Part shown: positions 1 through 6,783 of the stretch, piece after piece
Layout of the letters: each line of letters starts with the position of its first letter
Position numbering within the stretch: the first letter of the stretch is position 1
DNA from: Nevskia sp.
GTDB lineage: Bacteria > Pseudomonadota > Gammaproteobacteria > Nevskiales > Nevskiaceae
Assembly (NCBI GenBank): GCA_021732745.1
Contig: JAKFUK010000005.1
Coordinates: forward strand, 62,001-126,000
Direction of reading: 5' to 3'
DNA length: 64,000 nucleotides
Translations under genes and position numbers: made by a program
Notes under the pieces: generated by a model
The model's input: only the letters and a program-made list of their open reading frames with translations
The model's database searches: none
Told to the model about the DNA's origin: nothing

Positions 1-333
1 CAGGCAATCACCATGGACTTTGCCGGTGTGCGCACTTTCGATTCGATCAGCCGCGCCAAGGAAGTGTTCAATCTGGAGCGCATCACCGTGATCACGCAGG
101 AGTACCACGCCTATCGCGCGGTGTTCATTGCCAAGAAGCTCGGGATTCGGGTGGCCGGCTATGCCGCGACCAGCGACAACATCGGCTTTTTCAGCCGCAC
201 CTACCTGCGCGAAGTGTTTGCCCGGGTGAAGGCGGTGCTGGATCTTTACGTGCTGTCCACCGAACCGAAGTTCCTCGGCGGCCCGGAAGCGGTCAATGCC
301 GTGCCGGACGAGCCACCGCCGCCGTTGCCCTGA
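1..333 (+). CDS. sanA: SanA/ElyC-like DUF218 envelope protein (C-terminal part)
   Basis: The frame is open from base 1, so the 5' end lies outside the window; about 110 residues are visible. The segment beginning DFAGVRTFDSISRAKEVF, the ITQEYHAYRAVFIAKKLGI stretch and the ending VLSTEPKFLGGPE match the C-terminal half of SanA-type DUF218 proteins. These are inner-membrane proteins with a periplasmic domain, linked in enterobacteria to envelope barrier function and vancomycin exclusion. The visible part carries the conserved arginines and the closing KFLG motif but not the N-terminal membrane anchor. The tail after PDEPPPPLP is proline-rich and ends at a TGA. The next gene starts 73 bases downstream. 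The family call is fairly sure; the exact cellular role is not. Confidence 0.75.
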   Translation, partial: QAITMDFAGVRTFDSISRAKEVFNLERITVITQEYHAYRAVFIAKKLGIRVAGYAATSDNIGFFSRTYLREVFARVKAVLDLYVLSTEPKFLGGPEAVNAVPDEPPPPLP

Positions 334-406
334 GATTTTCCGGCTGATCTTGCCGTCCAGCGGTCGGCACTTGCGAAAACGGAAAGATAGGTTCAGTTTT
401 CTTTCC

Positions 407-805
407 ATGGAAATTCGCGAAACCGCCTCGGCCTACAACATTGCCGCCCCGGCCCCGGAGGCAGCGGCGGTGCTGTCGACGGCCGTGGTGCGGGCTGCCG
501 AGCGGCTCGCGCTTTCGCAGGCGCAAGTGGCGCGAACTCTCGGCCTGAGCCCGGCCACTGCGTCCCGCCTTCATGCCGGCACCTGGCGGTTGAGCCCCGA
601 ATCCAAGCCCTGGGAACTGGCCGCGCTGCTGGTCCGCGTCTATCGCGCGCTGGATGCGATCACTGGCGGCAAGGTCGATGCGATGCAGGCCTGGCTGCAT
701 TCCGGCAACTTGGCACTTGGTGGCGAACCGGCGAAGCTGATCGGCAGTTGCGAGGGGCTCATCGATGTCCTCCATTACCTGGACGCCTCGCGCGCTCGCA
801 TCTGA
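407..805 (+). CDS. Xre/MbcA/ParS-type antitoxin
   Basis: A 132-residue protein. Roughly residues 20-65 form a helix-turn-helix (LSQAQVARTLGLSPATASRL), and the C-terminal half is a DUF2384-like antitoxin toxin-binding domain with the usual pattern of a helix, a GG turn, then AWLHSGNLALGGEPAKLI and a leucine-rich last helix. Members of this family neutralise RES-domain toxins and autorepress their operon. I chose the ATG at 407 because the frame upstream of it is low-complexity and runs through the end of the preceding gene. The 3' end overlaps the RES toxin gene by 41 bases, the usual translationally coupled arrangement of these modules. An A/G-rich stretch (GGAAAGATAG) precedes the start. Confidence 0.85.
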   Translation: MEIRETASAYNIAAPAPEAAAVLSTAVVRAAERLALSQAQVARTLGLSPATASRLHAGTWRLSPESKPWELAALLVRVYRALDAITGGKVDAMQAWLHSGNLALGGEPAKLIGSCEGLIDVLHYLDASRARI

Positions 806-1490
806 GGCCGCCCCCGCCGAATTGGCGCTGTGGCGGGCTGTGGAAGCGCAGCATGTTGCCGCTACCCGGGCGCTGGTCGATTCGATGGCCGAGCAGGAAT
901 TGCTCGAAAACCTGCTCGAAGCCGCCAAACCGGCGATCCCGGCGGCCTGTCGCGCGCTCGATGACCTGCTGTACACCCCGTTCCGCTATCCATCCGGTCG
1001 TCACGGCTCGCGCTTTCGGGATCGCGGCGATCCCGGCGTCTGGTACGGGGCCGATACGGTGGCCGCAGCCTGCGCGGAAGTGGGCTACTGGCGCTGTCGC
1101 TTCGTCGCCGACAGCGCGGGCCTGAAAACGCTCGACGCCGTTGTCCACACCGTATTCCGGGCAGCCGCCAGTGGCTTGGCGATCGACCTCGGCCTCGCGC
1201 CGCTGAACGCCGATGAAGCGCAGTGGATGCACCCGGACGACTACCGCGCCTGCCGCGCGCTCGCCCGCGCCGCACACGAAGCCGACATCCGCCTGATCCG
1301 CTACCGCTCGGTGCGCGATCCGGCGCAGGCGTCCTGCGCCGCCGTGCTCGATTGCCGCGCCTTCGCCAGCAGCCGGGGCATCAGCCTGCGGCAGACCTGG
1401 TTCCTGACGGCGGATGCCCGCTGCGCATCGTGGATACAGGCCGGCAGTCGGCCCTCGAAAGCCGGGATGCTGGAGTTTCACTTTTCCTGA
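765..1490 (+). CDS. RES-domain toxin (NAD+-consuming, MbcT/ParT family)
   Basis: A 241-residue protein. The RES fold is marked by the FRYPSGRHGSRFRDRGDPGVWYG segment (residues about 77-99), a glutamate in CAEVGYWRCRF (about 109), and RLIRYRSVRDP near residue 180, giving the conserved Arg, Glu and Ser of the family. Characterised RES toxins degrade NAD+ by phosphorolysis or glycohydrolysis, or ADP-ribosylate a metabolic enzyme; which applies here cannot be read from sequence. It overlaps the antitoxin gene by 41 bases and is probably cotranscribed with it. The protein is somewhat longer at the N-terminus than the minimal RES domain, and that helical extension could be the antitoxin contact region. 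Confidence 0.87.
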   Translation: MSSITWTPRALASEAAPAELALWRAVEAQHVAATRALVDSMAEQELLENLLEAAKPAIPAACRALDDLLYTPFRYPSGRHGSRFRDRGDPGVWYGADTVAAACAEVGYWRCRFVADSAGLKTLDAVVHTVFRAAASGLAIDLGLAPLNADEAQWMHPDDYRACRALARAAHEADIRLIRYRSVRDPAQASCAAVLDCRAFASSRGISLRQTWFLTADARCASWIQAGSRPSKAGMLEFHFS

Positions 1491-1583
1491 ACAAGGCGCT
1501 TGATGGCTGTCAAGGCAGGCTGGTGGCGCAGTGCGGTGCCACTTACCGTCAGTGCTGGTTTGATCGCCCGACGGAGCGCACTC

Positions 1584-2402
1584 ATGCTGGAACAAGGACG
1601 TAAGCTCGCCACTGCCGCAATCCTGGGTTTCGCTGTCGCCGCATCATCGGCGCAAGCCGGTGCCTGGACGCAGAAGGATGGCGGTGCCTATCAGAAGCTG
1701 TCATTCAACTATTTTTCCAGCGACGAAGCCTTCGGCGCACCGGCCCCGGGTTTCGAGCAGTTCGACGATCGCAACCTCACCTATTACGGTGAATTCGGCC
1801 TGCGCGACGACCTCACCCTGTTCACCTCGGTAGCTGGAAAATCGCTGGAAAGCCGCAGCGGCGGTGAAACCTTCAAGACCACCGGCATCGGCGATCTCGA
1901 TCTGGGCCTGCGCTACAACCTGGTCAGTTCCAGCTATCAACTTTCGACCGCCCTGCTGTTCAAGGCCCCGTATTTCTACGGCGAAAACGATGAAGTTCCG
2001 CTCGGCAACGCCCAGGAAGACGTCGAGAGCCGCCTGCTGTTCGGCAAGGGCTTCGGTCCCTGGGGCTATATCGGCATCGAACTCGGCTACCGCTTCCGCC
2101 TTGGCGCGCCGGCTGACGAATTCCGCTATCTGCTCGAATACGGCTTCAAGGTGCTGGGTTCCGGCTACCTGCGCGCCAAGCTCGACGGCATCCAGGGCAT
2201 CGGCAACGGCCGCAGCGTTGGCGACGCCAGCAGCGGCAATCCGCTGCTGAACCTCGAATTCAACATCGGCAAGCTGGAAACCACGGTCGGCTGGTGGATC
2301 ACGCCGAAATTCGCGGCCGAATTCACTGCCACCAACAACCTGTACGGCGAAAACACCCTGAAGGGCGTCAACTACATGTTCGCGGTGGTCTACGCGTACT
2401 GA
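1584..2402 (+). CDS. Outer-membrane beta-barrel protein of a polysaccharide cassette
   Basis: A 272-residue protein. The ATG at 1584 gives a clean signal peptide (LATAAILGFAVAASSAQA, then GAWTQ); an upstream in-frame ATG at 1500 would add 28 residues that look non-coding. The mature part is made of alternating amphipathic strands, many ending in aromatic residues (YQKLSFNYF, LTYYGEFGL, YIGIELGYRFRL), and ends MFAVVYAY with a terminal aromatic, as expected for an outer-membrane barrel of about 10-12 strands. It stands 13 bases upstream of a processive GT2 gene and may be the export pore or an outer-membrane partner for the polymer. The arrangement recalls the Xanthomonas xagA-xagB-xagC biofilm operon; that comparison is from memory. 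Confidence 0.65.
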   Translation: MLEQGRKLATAAILGFAVAASSAQAGAWTQKDGGAYQKLSFNYFSSDEAFGAPAPGFEQFDDRNLTYYGEFGLRDDLTLFTSVAGKSLESRSGGETFKTTGIGDLDLGLRYNLVSSSYQLSTALLFKAPYFYGENDEVPLGNAQEDVESRLLFGKGFGPWGYIGIELGYRFRLGAPADEFRYLLEYGFKVLGSGYLRAKLDGIQGIGNGRSVGDASSGNPLLNLEFNIGKLETTVGWWITPKFAAEFTATNNLYGENTLKGVNYMFAVVYAY

Positions 2403-2415
2403 TGCGCGTTGACCG

Positions 2416-3939
2416 GTGCCGGGCATGCTGGCCATTGCGGCTTTTCTGATCCTGACGATTCACTTCGTTCTGGTGGCGATGCTGTGCGTGTTTGGTGCTC
2501 ACCGCCTGCTGCTGACCTGGCTGGCGCTGCGCCAGCGCTGGTCGCACGGCCGCCATCCGGACGCACTGCGGATGCCAGCGGACTGGCCTTCGGTGACCGT
2601 GCAACTGCCGGTCTACAACGAGAAATTCGTCATCGAGCGGCTGATCGACGCCGTGGCGGCACTCGACTACCCGTGGTCGCGCCTGCAGATTCAGGTGCTC
2701 GACGATTCCAGCGATGAAACCGGCGCGCTCGCCGAGGCGCGCATCCAGCATTACCGGGCGCTGGGCCTGAACATCGAACGCTGCCGTCGCGGCGATCGCA
2801 GCGGCTACAAGGCCGGGGCTCTGGCAGCCGCGTTCGCCCAGGCCGAGGGCGATTTGATCGCGATTTTCGATGCCGACTTCGTGCCGAACCCGGATTTTCT
2901 CAAGGCCACGCTGCCGTCCTTCGCCGACCCCGCCATCGGCATGGTGCAGGCGCGCTGGGCGCATCTGAACCAGCCGTACAGCACGCTGACCGAGGTGCAG
3001 GCGATCCTGCTCGACGCCCATTTCGCCATCGACCAGTCGGCCCGCGCGGCGACCGGCCGCTACTTCAACTTCAACGGCACGGCCGGGGTCTGGCGGCGGC
3101 AGGCGATCGTCGATGCCGGAGGCTGGCAGACCGACACCATCACCGAAGATCTCGACCTCAGTTACCGCGCGCAGCTGGCCGGCTGGCGCTTCGCCTACAT
3201 CGACAGCCACGGCTGCCCGAGCGAGCTGCCGGTGGAAATGAACGCCTTCAAGAGCCAGCAGCACCGCTGGGCCAAGGGCGCGATCCAGGTGATGCGGAAG
3301 CTCCTGCCGAGCATCTGGCGGGCCCCGATCAGCCTGCGCAACCGCATCGAGGCGACCCTGCACCTGTCCGGCAATCTGGCCTACCTGCTGATGCTCGTCG
3401 ACAGCGCCGTGTTCCTGGTGCCGAGCATCCTCGTGCGTCGCGAACTGGGCTGGCTGCCGACGCCGATGCTGGATCTGTCGCTGTTCGTGCTCGCCACCCT
3501 GAGCCATCTGCTGTTCTTCATGGCCGGGCAGTGGCTGCTGCACGGCTGGCGCGGAGCCCGGCTGCTGCCGTTGCCGGCGCTGCTGGCGGCAGCCATCGGC
3601 CTGGGCCTGAACAACGGTCAGGCAGTGATCGAAGGCCTGCGCAGCCGCCGGGCCGGCGATTTCGTACGCACGCCGAAGCTCGGCCATCACGCCATCGTGC
3701 GCAGCGCCCAACCGCAGTACCTGGCACGCTACCGCGCGCGCGGCAACAGCCCGGCGCAACTGGAACTGCTGCTGGCCGGGCTTTATGCCGCCTACGCGGT
3801 GTGGGCGGCGAGCCAGCAACTCTGGCTGCTGGCCCCGTTCCTGATCCTGTTCGCCGCCGGTTTCCTGTTCATCGGCGGCTTGAGCCTGCGCGAAGTGCAG
3901 CGCGCCGCCAGCGGCCTGACCGACACCCGTCTGGCGTGA
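2416..3939 (+). CDS. Processive family 2 glycosyltransferase, membrane-bound
   Basis: A 507-residue protein beginning at GTG 2416 (ATG 2425 is an alternative). It has an N-terminal membrane helix, then a cytosolic GT-A catalytic domain with all processive GT2 signatures: VLDDSSDET (about 94-102), FDADFVP (about 151-157), TITEDLDL (about 241-248) and the acceptor-channel motif QQHRWAKG (about 281-288). Four or more membrane helices follow. This is the architecture of cellulose synthase-like and CSLA glucomannan synthase-like enzymes, which polymerise a beta-linked hexose from a nucleotide sugar and push it through the inner membrane. No PilZ domain is visible. Preceded by an outer-membrane barrel gene and followed after 7 bases by a polytopic membrane protein, so the three are probably one operon. 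Confidence 0.88.
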   Translation: MPGMLAIAAFLILTIHFVLVAMLCVFGAHRLLLTWLALRQRWSHGRHPDALRMPADWPSVTVQLPVYNEKFVIERLIDAVAALDYPWSRLQIQVLDDSSDETGALAEARIQHYRALGLNIERCRRGDRSGYKAGALAAAFAQAEGDLIAIFDADFVPNPDFLKATLPSFADPAIGMVQARWAHLNQPYSTLTEVQAILLDAHFAIDQSARAATGRYFNFNGTAGVWRRQAIVDAGGWQTDTITEDLDLSYRAQLAGWRFAYIDSHGCPSELPVEMNAFKSQQHRWAKGAIQVMRKLLPSIWRAPISLRNRIEATLHLSGNLAYLLMLVDSAVFLVPSILVRRELGWLPTPMLDLSLFVLATLSHLLFFMAGQWLLHGWRGARLLPLPALLAAAIGLGLNNGQAVIEGLRSRRAGDFVRTPKLGHHAIVRSAQPQYLARYRARGNSPAQLELLLAGLYAAYAVWAASQQLWLLAPFLILFAAGFLFIGGLSLREVQRAASGLTDTRLA

Positions 3940-3946
3940 GCCGGGC

Positions 3947-5233
3947 ATGAGCAGGCTGCCGCCGGCCTTGATCGCCAGCGGTCTGGCCTTTGTCGGGCTC
4001 GCGGCACTCGGTGCGCCGCTGGCGCAAGCCGCCGCGAGCCATCACGGCAGCGCCTATCTGCTGCTGCATGGGCTGATGACCGCGGTCATGCTCGTCGCCT
4101 GGCAGCACACCGACGGCCGCCCTTCGACCCTGCGCTGGCTGCTGCTGACTGGCGTTGCCGCCCGCTTGCTGCTGCTGCCGGCCGCGCCGTTCACCACTCA
4201 CGATGTCGACCGCTATCTCTGGGACGGCGCAGTCGCGGCGGCCGGTTTCGATCCCTACCGCGTGGCACCCGCCGATGCGGCGGTTGCCGCGCTGCGCAGC
4301 ATCTGGCCGACACCGCCCGAGCATGCGGCCTACGCCACGCTTTATCCGCCCGGCGCGCTGGCCCTGTTTGCGCTGGCCGCCAGCAGCGGACCGACGCTGG
4401 CGCCGCTGCTGTGGAAGCTGATGGTCACGGCGGCCAGCCTTGCCACGCTGTGGCTGGGCCAGCGGCTGCTCGCCGCCTGGGGTCGCGAACGGCATCTGGC
4501 GCTGCTGGCCTTGTCGCCGCTGCTGGTGCTGGAAAGCGGCGTCGGGGGCCATGTCGACAGCTTCGCCGCACTCGCCCTGGTCGCCGCCCTGCTGGCAGCG
4601 ACGACGGCGCGCTGGCGTTGGGCCGGATTCGCGATCGGGCTGGCGGCGCTGGTCAAGCTGCTGCCGGCGCTGGCCCTGCTGCCGCTGGCGGTGTTTGCCG
4701 GCCGTGGGGCCCGGCGCTTTCTGGCCTCCGCTGCCCTGACGATGGCTGCCGCCTACGGTCTGGCGCTGGCGCTCGGTCTGGTGCCGCTCGGCAGTCTGCC
4801 GCTGTTCTTCGAGCACTGGCGCGGCGGCGCACCGCTGTTCGCGGCGGCTGTTGCCATGCTGCCGTTGTCGGCAGCGCTGGCCGGGCTGGCCGTGATCGCG
4901 TTGCTGATGCTCGTCCGTTCCGCCCTTCTGGCGCGTCAGCAGCAACTGTCCGCCAGCCTGCCCTGGGCGCTGGCCGCGCCGCTGCTGGTCAGCCCGGTGC
5001 TGTTTCCCTGGTATCTGCTGCCGCTGGTGCCACTCGCCGCTGCGGTACCGTCATGGACGCTGCTGACCGCGCTCAGCCTCGCCCCGGCCAGCTACGAAGT
5101 GCTCGACGCCTTCGATCGCGGCGACGGCTGGCATCCGGCCGTCTGGCCGGTCTGGCTGCTCGGTATCGGCCTGCTGCTGGCGCTGGTCGCCGATGTGCTG
5201 CGGCTCAGGCGGCAGCCGTCATCAGCGCGCTGA
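3947..5233 (+). CDS. Polytopic glycosyltransferase-like membrane protein (GT87/DUF2029 type)
   Basis: A 428-residue, very hydrophobic protein with about ten membrane helices. The first luminal loop carries TTHDVDRYLWDGAVAAAGFDP Y-type residues (acidic DxD near residue 87, then RYLWDG and a DPY motif), the hallmark of polyprenol-phosphate-sugar-dependent mannosyltransferases of the GT-C superfamily (GT87/ALG9/DUF2029-like). It likely adds a sugar from a lipid-linked donor on the periplasmic face. It begins 7 bases after the GT2 gene and so belongs to the same cassette. Its last 29 bases overlap the convergent glpD gene, so the two 3' ends share sequence. Donor and acceptor are unknown. Confidence 0.75.
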   Translation: MSRLPPALIASGLAFVGLAALGAPLAQAAASHHGSAYLLLHGLMTAVMLVAWQHTDGRPSTLRWLLLTGVAARLLLLPAAPFTTHDVDRYLWDGAVAAAGFDPYRVAPADAAVAALRSIWPTPPEHAAYATLYPPGALALFALAASSGPTLAPLLWKLMVTAASLATLWLGQRLLAAWGRERHLALLALSPLLVLESGVGGHVDSFAALALVAALLAATTARWRWAGFAIGLAALVKLLPALALLPLAVFAGRGARRFLASAALTMAAAYGLALALGLVPLGSLPLFFEHWRGGAPLFAAAVAMLPLSAALAGLAVIALLMLVRSALLARQQQLSASLPWALAAPLLVSPVLFPWYLLPLVPLAAAVPSWTLLTALSLAPASYEVLDAFDRGDGWHPAVWPVWLLGIGLLLALVADVLRLRRQPSSAR

Positions 5234-6764
5234 CCTCGGCCCGCCAGTCGCCGGCCGGCACCACCAGACTCAGCGGCATGCGCCGACGGACCACGTCATC
5301 GACCGTGCGCGCCATTTCATCGCGCACGGCGAGCACCACTTCTGCCTGCAAGTAAGGCGCGTCTGGATGGATGCGGCGCGCCCAGGCCGGGTTTTCGTCG
5401 ATCAGCGCTTCGACGCGCGTGATGCCGGTGCCGTGGCGCAGGCTCAGCGAGCGTGCGGTTTCGGCATCGAAACCGCGCCGGGCAAGACCGGCGACGGCTT
5501 CCGTCTGCCAGCCGGTGAAATCGCCCAGCTCGCGCACCTCGTGCGGCGCGCCGGGCAGGACTGCCTGATCGGTCCGCGATTCGACCGCCGGCAGCCCGAG
5601 GCTGTCGTAGACGCGATCGACGATCTCCACGGCATCGCAGCGCGCCGTCGTGTACTTGCCGCCCAGCGGCCAGACCAGCCCCGGACGCGGAGAAAGCACG
5701 GTGAATTCGCGGCTGACGGCCGCGAGACTTTCGGCGTCTTCCGCTTGCAGGCTGCGCACGCCGGCAAAGCGGCCGATCACTTGCGCCGGCGTCCAGCCGA
5801 GGCCCGGCATCAGCGCGTTGACGGCGTCGAGCAGGTACTGGGTTTCGGTGTCGTCGACCCCGACGCCGCTGGCATCGAGTACCGATGATTCGGTGGTGCC
5901 GACCAGGGTCCGGCCGTTCCAGGGGATCACGAAGAACACCCGGCCGTCGCTGGGCGCGGTCAGCAGGAACGCGTCTTCCAAGCCCGGAATCGCCGGCAGC
6001 ACCAGATGCACGCCCTTGACCAGCTTGACCGCCGGTGGCTCGATGCCCGGCAGCCGATGCGCCCAGGGCCCGGCGGCATTGACCACGCAGGCCGCGCGCA
6101 GCTCGAAAGCGGCACCGGTTTCGGTGTCGCGCAGCTTCGCACCCACGCAGCGTTCGCCGTCGAACAGCAGCTCGTCGGCCGCCACGGCATTGGCGCAGAC
6201 CGCACCCGCAGCTTGCGCGGCGGCGACCACGAACAGGGTCATCCGGGCATCGTCTTCCTGACAATCGCCGTAGCGCAGACCGCCTTTGAGCCCCGCTTCG
6301 TCGAGATAGGGATGGGCGGCGAGCAGTTTCTTGCGCGAAAACGACTTGAAGCGCGGCACCGGCTGCTTGCCGGTGGCGAGGAAGTCATACAGGGTGAGAC
6401 CAGCCAGCAATTGCATGCGGCCGACTCTGGCGCCCTTCCAGACCGGCACCACGAAGTTCAGCGGCCGCACCAGATGCGGAGCGAGACGCGACAGCACCCG
6501 GCGCTCCGCCAGCGCGTGGCGGACCAGCGCGAATTCGTAATGCTCCAGATAGCGCAGGCCGCCGTGGATCAGCTTGCTGGATGACTGCGACGTGCCCGAA
6601 CCCCAGTCGTTGCGCTCGATCAGTGCGACTTTCAGGCCGCGCTGGGCGGCGTCACAGGCGGTCCAGCTGCCGTAGATGCCGCCGCCGATGACCAGCAGGT
6701 CGAAGGCTCCATCTTGCAGTGCAGCAATGTCGCGGATCAGGGGGAACGCGGGTCTTGTCGCCAT
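5205..6764 (-). CDS. glpD: Aerobic glycerol-3-phosphate dehydrogenase (FAD)
   Basis: A 519-residue flavoprotein, the usual GlpD length. The Rossmann dinucleotide motif VIGGGIYGS lies at about residues 25-33, followed by GSGTSQSSSKLIHGGLRYLEHYEF, which is diagnostic for GlpD/GPO2. Further conserved parts are VNAAGPWA (about 230), PWNGRTLVGTTE (about 280) and the C-terminal DUF/DAO_C domain with LRHGTGITRVEALIDENP. It oxidises sn-glycerol-3-phosphate to dihydroxyacetone phosphate and passes electrons to the quinone pool at the inner membrane. It is the last gene of a minus-strand trio, 19 bases after the FadE-like gene, which hints at a shared role in lipid or glycerol turnover. No glpF, glpK or glpR gene is in view. 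Confidence 0.95.
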   Translation of the reverse strand: MATRPAFPLIRDIAALQDGAFDLLVIGGGIYGSWTACDAAQRGLKVALIERNDWGSGTSQSSSKLIHGGLRYLEHYEFALVRHALAERRVLSRLAPHLVRPLNFVVPVWKGARVGRMQLLAGLTLYDFLATGKQPVPRFKSFSRKKLLAAHPYLDEAGLKGGLRYGDCQEDDARMTLFVVAAAQAAGAVCANAVAADELLFDGERCVGAKLRDTETGAAFELRAACVVNAAGPWAHRLPGIEPPAVKLVKGVHLVLPAIPGLEDAFLLTAPSDGRVFFVIPWNGRTLVGTTESSVLDASGVGVDDTETQYLLDAVNALMPGLGWTPAQVIGRFAGVRSLQAEDAESLAAVSREFTVLSPRPGLVWPLGGKYTTARCDAVEIVDRVYDSLGLPAVESRTDQAVLPGAPHEVRELGDFTGWQTEAVAGLARRGFDAETARSLSLRHGTGITRVEALIDENPAWARRIHPDAPYLQAEVVLAVRDEMARTVDDVVRRRMPLSLVVPAGDWRAEVSALMTAAA

Positions 6765-6783
6765 GAACGGTGCAATCCTTCAA

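Noticed and set aside
2368..3948. A 526-codon antisense frame over the GT2 gene
   Set aside because: Gln/Arg/His-rich composition typical of shadow frames; the sense GT2 motifs are intact.
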